The position numbers were made by a program, and so were the translations under genes. Below, piece after piece: positions 49,982 through 58,429 of a stretch of DNA of 64,000 nucleotides. The notes below the pieces were generated by a model that worked only from the letters and a program-made list of their open reading frames with translations, did no database searches and was not told the DNA's origin. Source of the DNA: Planctomycetota bacterium (GTDB lineage: Bacteria; Planctomycetota; J058); contig JAMLIC010000001.1 in the NCBI GenBank assembly GCA_023954375.1, forward strand, positions 434,001-498,000, written 5' to 3'. Each line of letters begins with the position of its first letter. Position 1 is the stretch's first letter.

Positions 49982-51814
49982 TTAGCTGGGGTCCTCGAGC
50001 AGCCCCGCGGCGAAGTCGTCGGGGATGGTCGGGGCGGGGGCGGCGCGGCGCGGGGCCGCCTCGCGCCGCTCGGCGCGCTCGGCGCGCTCGGCGCGCTCGG
50101 GCCGGCGCTCCCCGCGCGGGTGCGGCGCCGCCTCGGCGCGCGCGGCCTCGCGGGAGGGCGGCTCGTCCTCGTCGATGCCGGCGCCGAAGTCGTCGTCGCG
50201 CTCGTCACGCGCGGGCGGCGGCAGGTCCGGCTCCTCGCGCGCCTCGCGCTCGTCGTCGATGGGCCCGTCCTCGCCCTCGGCGCCCTCGGCGCCCTCGGCG
50301 CCCTCGGCGCCCTCGGCGCCCTCGGCGCCACGTCCGCGCCCGCCGCGACGGCGGCGGCGGCGGCGGCCGCGACGCTCGCCGGCCTCGGCATCGCTCGACG
50401 GCGGGCCGTCGAGCGCCGCGTCGGCCTCCTCCTCCGGATCGTGCTCGTCCCCGCCGTTCACCGGCGAGTCGAAGTACTGCAGCGGGTCGCCGCGCTCGGC
50501 GCGCGGGCCCTTGCCCCCGCGGCGGCGGCGCTGCCCGCCGCCCGAGACCACCTTGAGCGAGCCCTGGATGATCTCCGTCATGCTCTCGATGTCGCGGTGC
50601 TCGTCGGCGTTGAAGGCGTAGCTCTCGCCGCTCTCCTCCGCCTCGTCGACGGCGGCGGCGGCCCGCCGCGGCTCGCGGCGTTCGCCACGCTCCTCGCCGC
50701 GCTCGCCGCGCTCGCCGCGCTCGCGGCCACCGCTGCGACCGCGGCGGCGACGGCGCCCGCGCCGGCCGCGCCGGTCGTCGCCGTCGTCGCCCTCCTCGTC
50801 GTCGCGGCCCTCGTCCAGCTCGTCCTCGTCCCGACGGCGCCGGCCGTGCCGGTCGCCGCGCTCGCCTCGCTCGCCGCGGTCGCGCTCCCGGTCGCCGCGC
50901 TCGCCGCGCTCACCGCGCTCACCGCGCTCGCCGCGCTCACCGCGCTCACCGCGCTCGCCGCGCTCGCCGCGCTCGCCGCGCTCGCCGTCGCCGGCGCCGA
51001 TCTTCCGCAGCTCGCCCATCTCCTCGGCGGCGTCGTCGATCAGCTTGGCGTTGACCTGCTCCTTCTTCTCGATCATGCCCATGAGCAGGGCCAGGTCGCA
51101 CACCCGGTTCAGCAGGCGCGGGGTGCCCTCCGACAGCAGGGCGGCGCGGTCGATCGCGCCCTCGTCGAACAGGCTCTCGGGCGCGCCCGCGACGTGGAGC
51201 CGGTGGAGCATGTAGGCGCGGGCCTCCTCGGGCTCGAGCCGCACCAGGTCGTAGCCCACCTCGAGGCGCTGGACGAGGCTGTGGCGCCGCTTGAGCGTGC
51301 CGCGCACCCGCGGGTGACCGGACAGGACGATCGTCATGTGCGGCGCGCCATCGGGGCCCGCCGCCATGTCGAGCAGCGTGCGCAGCTCGTCGAAGCCGCG
51401 GCCCTCGCCCATGCACTCGACGTTGTCGACGATGAGGACGGTGTGCGCGCCCTTCTCGCTCCGCTGCCGGAGCGCGGCCGCGAGCTGGGCCAGCGCCTCG
51501 GCGCGGCCGGCGCCCACGTCCTTGATCCCGACCGCCACGGCGGCGGTGCGGACGAGGTCGGCCTGGTCCAGGCCCGCCGCGCTCACCCAGGCGACCGGGT
51601 AGTTTCGCTTCTCCAGCTGCGCCGCGGCCGAGCGGCAGACCATGGTCTTGCCGACGCCGCTCTCGCCGATGAGCAGCGCGAGCGGCTTCTTCTGCTCGGC
51701 TGCGTAGAGGATCCGGACCTGCGCCTCTCGGTGGTGCTTGCCCTCGTAGAAGAAGGCGACGTTCAGGTCGTTCTCGAACGGCTTCCTGTCGAGGTTCCAG
51801 TGGGACTCGTACAT
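49982..51814 (-). CDS. ExeA/GspA-like AAA ATPase with Arg/Glu/Gly-rich tail
   Basis: 610 aa, ATG 51814. Residues about 5-270 are an AAA ATPase of the ExeA type: MYESHWNLDRKPFENDL (N-terminal signature), Walker A GESGVGKT, Walker B LIVDNVE, LSGHPRVRGTLKRR. From about 275 the chain is ERGERGERGDR-type repeats, then [16 protein letters not shown], acidic blocks, and a final GDRRGRRG-like part. Such tails resemble those of RNase E/RNA-binding proteins. ExeA proteins help assemble secretin or type II secretion. No secretin gene is in the window. The ExeA part is well supported; the role of the tail is inference. Confidence 0.82.
   Translation of the reverse strand: MYESHWNLDRKPFENDLNVAFFYEGKHHREAQVRILYAAEQKKPLALLIGESGVGKTMVCRSAAAQLEKRNYPVAWVSAAGLDQADLVRTAAVAVGIKDVGAGRAEALAQLAAALRQRSEKGAHTVLIVDNVECMGEGRGFDELRTLLDMAAGPDGAPHMTIVLSGHPRVRGTLKRRHSLVQRLEVGYDLVRLEPEEARAYMLHRLHVAGAPESLFDEGAIDRAALLSEGTPRLLNRVCDLALLMGMIEKKEQVNAKLIDDAAEEMGELRKIGAGDGERGERGERGERGERGERGERGERGERGERGDRERDRGERGERGDRHGRRRRDEDELDEGRDDEEGDDGDDRRGRRGRRRRRGRSGGRERGERGERGEERGERREPRRAAAAVDEAEESGESYAFNADEHRDIESMTEIIQGSLKVVSGGGQRRRRGGKGPRAERGDPLQYFDSPVNGGDEHDPEEEADAALDGPPSSDAEAGERRGRRRRRRRGGRGRGAEGAEGAEGAEGAEGAEGEDGPIDDEREAREEPDLPPPARDERDDDFGAGIDEDEPPSREAARAEAAPHPRGERRPERAERAERAERREAAPRRAAPAPTIPDDFAAGLLEDPS
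50895..50990. repeat. Tandem repeats coding GERGERGER
   Basis: Runs of CGCTCGCCG/CGCTCACCG code for Gly-Glu-Arg on the minus strand within the ExeA-like tail. Similar repeats occur at 50055-50100 and 50275-50335. Confidence 0.8.
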
Positions 51815-52342
51815 GCAAAGGCTCCCGGCGGCGCCGGCGCCTGGCCTCCCCGTGTCCCCGCGCGGGCCCGGGCGCGCGCGGTGGGCGATGAAGCCACGAC
51901 GCGCGCGCGAGGCGCTGAGGGGGTTGTGGGACGCTCATCGAGGGCGAGAGAGGATGAGGATCGCTCGATCGCGCTGTCTGGGCTGAGGCTGGCGCTCGGT
52001 CGCCGCATTCGACGTGGTTTCTGGCCCGGCTGGGGGCCAACGTGGTTTCCTGTGGCCCGCCAGCGGGCCACGGGTCAGGACGGCGCTGCGAGTGCCACGC
52101 CAGGGGCAGGAGTTCTGCGCGGCACCTGGCGTTGTCGGAGGCTGGGGCCTTCCGGAGACACTAGCGGGGGCGATTGTACGGGAACCTGGCAGGACTCGTC
52201 AATGGATGATGCCCCCGGGGTCGCCGCCCCGGGGTCTTGCGCCGGAGGGCCCGTCCGATCCGGCCCGAGCGCCGGGGGCTGCCTACGCTGGAACCGCTGT
52301 CCCTGCAAGGGGCAGCGCCCGAGATTGCGGGGCGCCTCGCGC

Positions 52343-52372
52343 TTGACACGCGCGACCGGGCGGTGCTATGAC
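52343..52372 (+). promoter_or_regulatory. Promoter of the TPR-Roadblock/GTPase operon
   Basis: TTGACA (52343-52348) and TATGAC (52367-52372) with an 18-bp spacer. The leader to ATG 52588 is about 210 nt and carries the tandem hairpins. Confidence 0.6.
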
Positions 52373-52425
52373 GAGCCAGCGCGGAAGTTACGGCGGTAGC
52401 AGGGCCTGCAAGCGCCCTGAGAACG

Positions 52426-52477
52426 GTGTGCCGCGTGGGCGGCACACGCGGACAGGTGTGCCGCGTAGGCGGCACAC
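52426..52477 (+). repeat. Two tandem perfect hairpins in the operon leader
   Basis: Units 52426-52447 and 52456-52477, each GTGTGCCGC, loop GTGG or GTAG, GCGGCACAC. The period is 30 bp. They lie in the 5' leader of the GTPase-module operon and may bind a protein or attenuate transcription. Confidence 0.75.
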
Positions 52478-52587
52478 ACGACGATCGGTGGGCCGTCGCA
52501 GGGCGGGACGCACGATCGGCGTTGCCTCCTGGTGCGTTCGTTCGTCCCCGGTCCGGGACGGACCTGGAGAGGGGTCGAGCCCGTCTC

Positions 52588-53682
52588 ATGGGCTGGTGGT
52601 CAGACTTCAAGACCGGGCGGGAGCTGGAGAGCGCGCGCCGCGACGTGGCGCGCGCCCGCTCTCCGTACTCGATCTCCCAGTTCATCGACCGCTGCATCGA
52701 CCTGCAGAAGCTCGACGTGGCGCTCGAGGAGGCCGAGAAGGGGCTGCAGGAGTTCCCGCACTCCGAGTCGCTGACCGAGGCCTTCAAGAAGATGATCCGG
52801 GCGAAGTGCGCCGACGACCTCAAGGCGTTCCGCGACGAGGTGCGCAAGACGCCGGGGCCCAAGGCCTACTACAAGCTCGCCTGCCTCTACAAGGAGATGC
52901 GCGACCTCGACCAGGCGGTCGAGCTGGCGCGCAAGGGCGCGGAGCTCTACCCCACGTTCGAGGGCAACTACATCGTCCTGGCCGACATCCGCTACGAGCG
53001 GTTCCAGCGCGACCTGCGCGCCTCGGACGGCCTGCAGGCGGTGCAGCTGTTCGAGAAGGCGGTCGACCTCAACCGGGAGAACTACCGGCTGCTCTTCCAG
53101 CTGGCCGAGATCTACCAGGCGATCGGCGCGCGCGACCACGCGCTCGAGAAGGTGAAGATGATCCTCGCCTTCGCGCCCGACGACCGCCGCGCCCTCAAGC
53201 TGCTCGAGGAGCTCGAGGCCCAGAAGGCGGGCAAGGCGACCGACCTCAAGGAGATCCTGCAGGACTTCGAGCGGCGCGCCGCCGCGGGGACGGTGCGCAA
53301 GATGGGACCGCTGGTGCAGCGCTACCTGAAGGCGCCCGACCAGCTGGCGCGTAAGCTCGTCTTCCTGGAGAAGATCCCGGGGTTCCAGCGGTGCATCGTC
53401 CTCGGGCCGAGCGGCGAGCTGCTCGCCGGCTACCCGGGCGGCCCCGAAGAGAACCGCAGGGTCGGCGAGGTCCTCAAGCGGATCTTCGCCGCCGGCATCG
53501 AGTGCTCGCTCCGGATGGACATCTCGACCTTCGAGAAGGGTCTGTTCGAGGGGAAGGAGAGCTACACCTGCCTCGTCATGGCCGACCGGCTCCAGATCGC
53601 GGTGCTGTGCTCGGCCAAGGCGAAGCGGGAGAAGATCCTGGAAGAGGTGCACAGGTTCGTCGAGCACGAGCTCTACATCTGA
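52588..53682 (+). CDS. TPR protein with C-terminal Roadblock/LC7-like domain
   Basis: 364 aa from ATG 52588. Residues about 35-240 are TPR-like repeats (YYKLACLYKEMRDLDQAVEL; LLFQLAEIYQAIGARDHALE). The last 90 residues resemble Roadblock/LC7: FQRCIVLGPSGELLAGYPGG, then VGEVLKRIFAAGIECSLRM and YTCLVMADRLQIAVLCSA. Roadblock proteins act as scaffolds or GAPs for MglA-type GTPases. It is the first gene of a co-directional cluster with two more Roadblock genes and the GTPase. Confidence 0.82.
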   Translation: MGWWSDFKTGRELESARRDVARARSPYSISQFIDRCIDLQKLDVALEEAEKGLQEFPHSESLTEAFKKMIRAKCADDLKAFRDEVRKTPGPKAYYKLACLYKEMRDLDQAVELARKGAELYPTFEGNYIVLADIRYERFQRDLRASDGLQAVQLFEKAVDLNRENYRLLFQLAEIYQAIGARDHALEKVKMILAFAPDDRRALKLLEELEAQKAGKATDLKEILQDFERRAAAGTVRKMGPLVQRYLKAPDQLARKLVFLEKIPGFQRCIVLGPSGELLAGYPGGPEENRRVGEVLKRIFAAGIECSLRMDISTFEKGLFEGKESYTCLVMADRLQIAVLCSAKAKREKILEEVHRFVEHELYI

Positions 53683-53744
53683 TTCGGGACGGTGGACGAG
53701 ACACGTCGACCGGGTGAACGTCGCGCGAGCGCCAGGCCACGGTG

Positions 53745-54095
53745 ATGGAAAAGATCCTCGAAGAGCTGAACCAGGTTGCCGGGGTCAAAGGCAGCATGGT
53801 CGTCACCAAGGACGGCGTCGTCGTGGCCGAGGCCCTCGGCCCCGACCTCCAGAAGGACGTCGTGGCGGCGGTCTCGTCGCACATGATCCAGATGTCCGAG
53901 CGCGGGCTCGAGGAGCTCGGCCGAGGTATGTTCGAGAGGTTCGTCCTCACCTCGGCGCATGGTCGGATGGTGTTCGTGAACTTGGACGTGGGCTACCTGG
54001 TCGTGATCATCAAGATGGAGATGAGGCTCGGCCAGGTCCTCATCGAGGTGGAGTCGGCGGCGCGTAAGATCCGGGGGCTCAACCGGAGGATCTGA
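53745..54095 (+). CDS. Roadblock/LC7-domain protein
   Basis: 116 aa from ATG 53745; a GTG at 53742 adds one residue. It has a typical Roadblock layout: MEKILEELNQVAGVKGSMVV (helix), TKDGVVVAEALG, then a strand and VFVNLDVGYLVVIIKME. It is likely a partner of the neighbouring MglA-like GTPase. It lies 62 nt after the TPR-Roadblock gene. Confidence 0.85.
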   Translation: MEKILEELNQVAGVKGSMVVTKDGVVVAEALGPDLQKDVVAAVSSHMIQMSERGLEELGRGMFERFVLTSAHGRMVFVNLDVGYLVVIIKMEMRLGQVLIEVESAARKIRGLNRRI

Positions 54096-54148
54096 CGGGT
54101 CCGGGGTCCGGGGTGCCGCCGAAGCGGCGATGCGGGAGTGGAGCGTTC

Positions 54149-55216
54149 ATGGTCCAGATCAACTTCGCCAAGCGAGAGATCAACTGCAAGCTGGTCTATT
54201 ACGGACCGGGGCTCTCGGGCAAGACGACCAACCTCGAGGTGGTGCACAAGAAGGCCCCCGCGAGCAAGAAGGGCGAGCTCACCTCGATCGCGACCGAGGG
54301 CGACCGCACGCTGTTCTTCGACTACATGCCGCTCGAGCTGGGCAAGGTCGGCGGCATGAACACGAAGTTCCAGCTGTACACGGTCCCGGGCCAGGTCTAC
54401 TACAACGCCACGCGCAAGCTGGTGCTCCAGGGCGCCGACGGCGTGGTGTTCGTGGCCGACTCGCAGCCCGACAAGATGGACGAGAACCTGGAGTCGTTCC
54501 AGAACCTGGAGGAGAACCTGCGCGAGCAGGGGCTCGACCCGAAGACCATCCCCATGGTCCTCCAGTGGAACAAGCGCGACCTCCCCAACGTCCTCAGCCC
54601 CGAAGAGCTCGACGCCAAGATGAACAAGTACGGCGCGCCCACCTTCGAGGCGGTGGCCGTGACCGGCGACGGCGTCTTCCCGACGCTGAAGAAGCTGGCC
54701 CAGATCGTCCTCGAGAAGCTCAACCGCGAGTACGGCCTGCAGAACGACGGGCCCGGCGGCGGCGGGGCCGCTGCGGCCAAGGAGCCGGCCAAGGAGCCCG
54801 CGAAGGCGGCGCCCGCCGCGGCGAGCGCGCCGCCCAAGAAGGACAAGCCCGTCGAGGCCCCCAAGCCGGCGCCCGAGCCGGCGCGGCCGAAGGCGGACGA
54901 CCGGGCGGCGGAGCGGGAGAAGGAGCGGGAGCGCGCCGAGCGCGAGCGGGAGCGCGCCGAGCGCGATCGAGAGCGGGAGCGCGCGGAGAAGGAGCGCGAG
55001 TCGCGGCCGAAGCCGCGCGACTTCAACGTCTCGGCGCCCACGCCGGAGCCGGCGAAGTCGGGCGGCGGCAAGGGCTTCCTCGTGCTCGTGCTGCTGCTCG
55101 TGCTGATCGGCGGGGCGGTCGGCGCGGGCTACATGGGCAAGCTCGGGCCGCTCCAGATGCACTACGACCAGCACCTGCGGCAGCATCTGGGCGGCGGCAC
55201 GCCGGCGGGCCAGTAG
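54149..55216 (+). CDS. MglA-like small GTPase with C-terminal membrane anchor
   Basis: 355 aa from ATG 54149. Residues 5-200 are an MglA-type Ras-like GTPase: G1 GPGLSGKTT (19-27), the MglA-specific TVPGQVYYN switch-2 region, and NKRD base recognition. From about 205 an Ala/Pro/Lys-rich linker and an RERERAERER-type coiled stretch lead to one hydrophobic helix (LVLVLLLVLIGGAVGAGYMG) near residue 305-325. This tail is absent from ordinary MglA. It should anchor the GTPase to a membrane. MglA controls cell polarity and motility with MglB, and this operon supplies Roadblock partners on both sides. Confidence 0.88.
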   Translation: MVQINFAKREINCKLVYYGPGLSGKTTNLEVVHKKAPASKKGELTSIATEGDRTLFFDYMPLELGKVGGMNTKFQLYTVPGQVYYNATRKLVLQGADGVVFVADSQPDKMDENLESFQNLEENLREQGLDPKTIPMVLQWNKRDLPNVLSPEELDAKMNKYGAPTFEAVAVTGDGVFPTLKKLAQIVLEKLNREYGLQNDGPGGGGAAAAKEPAKEPAKAAPAAASAPPKKDKPVEAPKPAPEPARPKADDRAAEREKERERAERERERAERDRERERAEKERESRPKPRDFNVSAPTPEPAKSGGGKGFLVLVLLLVLIGGAVGAGYMGKLGPLQMHYDQHLRQHLGGGTPAGQ

Positions 55217-55228
55217 GAGACGCGCGCC

Positions 55229-55753
55229 ATGGCCATGAAGCCGAGCGAGACCGACCAGAAGCTCCGCAAGCAGCGGCTGATCTTCTACGAGGACGACATC
55301 GGGCGCATCAACAAGGCGCTCGAGAACTACCAGAACCTCTCGAAGTCGCGCTGCAACATGCTGATCGACGTCGAGGGCCACCCCGTCACGCAGGTGGGCT
55401 CGACCGAGGGCATCAACCTCGAGACGATCGCCGCCCTCGTCGCGGCGTCGTTCGCGGCCACCAAGGAGGTGGCCAAGATCCTGGGCGAGACCGAGTTCTC
55501 GAGCCTCACGCACCAGGGCAAGAACGAGAGCATCCAGCTGTCGATCGTCGGCGACCGGACGATCCTGGCCACGATCTTCGACTCGCAGGACACGACCGTG
55601 GGCATGGTCATGTTCTACACGAAGGAGCTGGTCGAGAAGCTGAACGCGATCTTCAACGAGATCAAGGGCCGCAAGGACGCCGGGCCGAAGCTGTTCAACG
55701 ACGACTTCAAGGACATGAGCGGCGTCCTCGACGACATGTTCGGCGACGTCTAG
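55229..55753 (+). CDS. Roadblock/LC7-like protein (MglB-type)
   Basis: 174 aa, ATG 55229 after AGGAG. CNMLIDVEGHPVTQVGST, then IAALVAASFAATKEVAKIL and a VGMVMFYTKELVEKL strand-helix fit the Roadblock fold. Extra helices are added at both ends, making it longer than simple MglB (about 150 aa). It starts 12 nt after the GTPase stop, so translational coupling is likely. The probable role is GAP or scaffold for the anchored GTPase. Confidence 0.83.
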   Translation: MAMKPSETDQKLRKQRLIFYEDDIGRINKALENYQNLSKSRCNMLIDVEGHPVTQVGSTEGINLETIAALVAASFAATKEVAKILGETEFSSLTHQGKNESIQLSIVGDRTILATIFDSQDTTVGMVMFYTKELVEKLNAIFNEIKGRKDAGPKLFNDDFKDMSGVLDDMFGDV

Positions 55754-55755
55754 AC

Positions 55756-56166
55756 GTGAGCCGACGCGCCTCTCACGACCGTCCGGGGCCCGCGGCGACC
55801 TTCGCCGCGGGCCTCGTCGCGTGTGCGGCCCTCGCCGGGTGCGGCGGCGGGCCGCCCCGTCGGCCCGAGCCGCCGCCGGAGCGCGGCGCCGTCTCGCCGC
55901 AGGACGGGGTCCCGCCCCGCGGCGACGCGGCGCGGGAGGTGTTCGCGGTGCGCGGCGCGCGCGACACGTGGGACGAGCCCCTGCCGATCCTGCACGCCCT
56001 GAAGCAGCTGGGCGGGGTCAAGGACGCCTGGGTCGACGAGGCCACGGGAAAGTACGTCGTCCTCTACGACCCGCGGCGGACGACCCGCGAGCAGCTCGAC
56101 CGGTGCGTGCGCGAGACGGGGCGGGAGGTCGGGCGGGAGTACGAGCCGCTGTTCGACTCGCGGTGA
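55756..56166 (+). CDS. Small lipoprotein with HMA-like fold
   Basis: 136 aa from GTG 55756, 2 nt after the Roadblock stop. The lipoprotein signal has GLVACAALAGC. The mature C-terminus (ILHALKQLGGVKDAWVDEAT, then KYVVLYDPRRTTREQLDRCV) has the beta-alpha-beta pattern of HMA domains, but without the CxxC metal site. It ends directly before the third 'cacggagg' repeat. Confidence 0.7.
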   Translation: MSRRASHDRPGPAATFAAGLVACAALAGCGGGPPRRPEPPPERGAVSPQDGVPPRGDAAREVFAVRGARDTWDEPLPILHALKQLGGVKDAWVDEATGKYVVLYDPRRTTREQLDRCVRETGREVGREYEPLFDSR

Positions 56167-56170
56167 CGAC

Positions 56171-56262
56171 GGTCAACCACGGAGGACACGGAGGGAAAGA
56201 GAGGCAGGGAAGCCGACTTCTTGCTCCGCCTCCGTCCGTGTCCTCCGTGCCTCCGTGGTGAA
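56171..56262. repeat. 'cacggagg' inverted repeat, copy 3
   Basis: Inverted arms around 56177-56194 and 56231-56260 share the core CACGGAGGACACGGAGG. It lies between two convergent genes (lipoprotein and PHP protein), like copy 2. Confidence 0.78.
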
Positions 56263-56265
56263 CTC

Positions 56266-57702
56266 TCACTCCGCCCAGATCGGCGACGTGATCGCCCCCC
56301 GCGCGTAGCCCCAGTTCAGCCGGTCGAAGTTGAGGATCGTGTCGATCTCGTGCGGGAGGCGGATCGTCGGCAGGCGGGTGCCGATCGACACCTGGAAGCC
56401 TGCCGGCAGGCCGAGCGTCGCCAGGGCCTGGAGGCCGGTCTGGCCGAACACCTGCCCGCTGAGCGCGAGCACCTGCCAGCCGGTGTTCTGGAAGCTCGTG
56501 TCGACGCGCTCGAACACGTCGAGCCGCGTCCACGTGCGCGCGGTGGCCGTGTCGGTCCACTCGAACGTGTCGTCGTTCGAGATGAGCGCGAACTGGAGGT
56601 GCGTCTGCCCGTTGCGGATGACGTCCACGCGCCCGCCCTGGGCGTTCTGCACGCGGACGCGGTAGCGGACCTGCCGGTTGAGGGGCACCGAGTCGCCGAT
56701 GATCGCCTCGAAGACGCCGTCGCCGTCGGCGTCGGCCGTGAACTCCACCTCGGGGCCGCCCCAGCTGCCGACCCAGGTGCGCGCCTCGCGGATCCCCTGC
56801 AGGATGTCGGCCCGCGCCTGCGTCGGCGCGAAGACGCGCGTCGTCGGCAGGCCGGGGAACACGAGCATGTGGCGGTCGCCGCCGCCGACCGCCGCCTTCT
56901 TGCGGCCGCGGTTGAGGTGCGCCTCCCAGAGCTTCAGCGCCTGGTAGTTGCCGCCGCCGCCGCGATGCCGGACGGCCTCGCGCAGCTCCGGCGTGCAGTC
57001 CTCGCCGAGCTGCGCCAGGCCCTCGGCGCGCAGCTTGTCGTCGACGTGCTGGTCGCTGGTGTCGAAGAAGCCGCGCGGCAGCGCCAGGCCCCAGTAGGAG
57101 TTCCACACCTCGACGGCGTCGAAGCTCCGCGACAGGTAGATGCTCTCGCTGCCCTGCTGGCAGGGGTGGTTGAGGATGACGATCCCCCCCTGGCGGTGGA
57201 CCTCGTCGAACGCGGCCTGCACCTGCGCGTTGTAGGTCGAGGCGCCGCGCGAGCGGTCGACCTCGGGCACGACCCGCGTGAGGCCCACCATGCCGACGTG
57301 GACGCTGCCGCCCCACTCCTCGCCGTCGAGGATCGTGAGCGTGTTGGCGCGGTAGCTCGGGTCGTTGACCTGGTCGAGCGTGCGGTGGTCGGTCATCGCC
57401 AGGTAGTCGAGCCCGGCCATCTCGGCCAGGAGGAAGCACATCCCCGGCGGGTCACCTCCCTGGCGGTCGGCGTCCTGGGAGTAAGGCGCCGAGTGGCTGT
57501 GGAGGTCGCCCTTCCACCAGCGGCCCTGCGGGGGCCCCGGAGGGGTCGGGGCGGTGGTCCCGCCGCCGCCGCCGCCGGGCGGGGCCGACGTGATCGGAGC
57601 GGCGGTCGACGCGCTCCCGCCGCCGCCGCCGCCGCCGCCACAGCCGGCGGCGCCGAGGAACAGGCCGGAGGTCACGAGGAAGATGGCGATCCGGTGCTGC
57701 AC
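56266..57702 (-). CDS. PHP-domain metal-dependent phosphoesterase, lipoprotein
   Basis: 478 aa from GTG 57702. A lipoprotein signal (IAIFLVTSGLFLGAAGC) is followed by a Gly/Ser/Pro linker. Residues about 65-300 are a PHP domain: KGDLHSHSAPYSQDA, LAMTDHRTLD, ILNHPCQQ and GGGDRHM. These are the metal-binding His/Asp motifs. The C-terminal 150 residues are beta-rich (VEFTADADGDGVFEAII; YRVRVQNAQGG). Secreted PHP proteins often cleave phosphoesters. The substrate is unknown. It stands alone, convergent with the GTPase operon. Confidence 0.82.
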   Translation of the reverse strand: MQHRIAIFLVTSGLFLGAAGCGGGGGGGGSASTAAPITSAPPGGGGGGTTAPTPPGPPQGRWWKGDLHSHSAPYSQDADRQGGDPPGMCFLLAEMAGLDYLAMTDHRTLDQVNDPSYRANTLTILDGEEWGGSVHVGMVGLTRVVPEVDRSRGASTYNAQVQAAFDEVHRQGGIVILNHPCQQGSESIYLSRSFDAVEVWNSYWGLALPRGFFDTSDQHVDDKLRAEGLAQLGEDCTPELREAVRHRGGGGNYQALKLWEAHLNRGRKKAAVGGGDRHMLVFPGLPTTRVFAPTQARADILQGIREARTWVGSWGGPEVEFTADADGDGVFEAIIGDSVPLNRQVRYRVRVQNAQGGRVDVIRNGQTHLQFALISNDDTFEWTDTATARTWTRLDVFERVDTSFQNTGWQVLALSGQVFGQTGLQALATLGLPAGFQVSIGTRLPTIRLPHEIDTILNFDRLNWGYARGAITSPIWAE

Positions 57703-57834
57703 GGGGGCGTCCCCTCTCGAGGGGGAGCGTGCGGGCAAAGCACGGGCCGTCGTAACTCGTTGTCTGGAGGAGGGCGCGGGCCGCACGCCCTTCCAGCTTC
57801 GGAAACGGGGAACCGCCGCGTTGCAGCCCCCGGA

Positions 57835-58209
57835 TCAGACCAGGACGGTGCTGTCCATGATCTGGCGGACCCGGGCCAGCGCCTCGTCCAGCGAGCGATG
57901 GACGCGGAGCCCGCGCCGGCCGAGCGAGCGGGAGGCGAAGAACTCGTCGAAGGCGAACGCGGGCCGCACCACGAGGTGGATCCGGATCCCCCGGTCGAGC
58001 CCCTCCTCGAGCGCGAACGTGCCCAGGCTGTCGAGCGACGTCAGCGTCCTGAGGTCGAGCACCACGCGCGCGTAGCCCTCGTCCGCGAGGGCGGCGAGGC
58101 GCTCGCCGAGCTGCCGGGCGCGGCTGCCGCGGAGCTTGCCGGCCACGCTGAGGAGCACGGCCCGATCGGAGACCGTCGACACCGGGAAGTCGTCTTCCAC
58201 GCCCGACAC
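57835..58209 (-). CDS. STAS-domain protein (anti-sigma factor antagonist-like)
   Basis: 124 aa from GTG 58209; GTG 58200 is also possible. The STAS fold is suggested by VSDRAVLLSVAGKLRGSRAR, RVVLDLRTLTSLDSLGTFAL and IHLVVRPAFAFDEFF. The conserved phospho-Ser region is SLDSLG. Such proteins usually respond to a kinase/phosphatase pair and release a sigma factor. No cognate partner is next to it. The frame upstream to 58410 is not supported. Confidence 0.72.
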   Translation of the reverse strand: MSGVEDDFPVSTVSDRAVLLSVAGKLRGSRARQLGERLAALADEGYARVVLDLRTLTSLDSLGTFALEEGLDRGIRIHLVVRPAFAFDEFFASRSLGRRGLRVHRSLDEALARVRQIMDSTVLV

Positions 58210-58429
58210 TGCCCACCCACCCTGCCGGCTCGCCTTCGCGCGCCCGGACCCTTCCCAGTCCGGACGCGACACCCCTCGAGCCTGCGCTCGCACCCTCTGC
58301 AACTGCGAGCCCAGCCGGCCTGTCCGCACAACCGGCGCGGCGACAAAGACTTGCCTGGCCAGTGCGGCAGTCGCCGCCGGGGATTTCCCGAAACTGGCCC
58401 TGTCGGTCACCGGAGTGTGCGGCGGGTGC

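Larger units (their letters stand above)
51815..52587. other. 773-bp divergent intergenic region
   Basis: No supported gene. It holds a perfect 9-bp-arm hairpin at 52052-52071 (GTGGCCCGC/GCGGGCCAC), a sigma-70-type promoter at 52343-52372 and two tandem hairpins at 52426-52477. Open frames here have no recognisable family. Confidence 0.6.
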
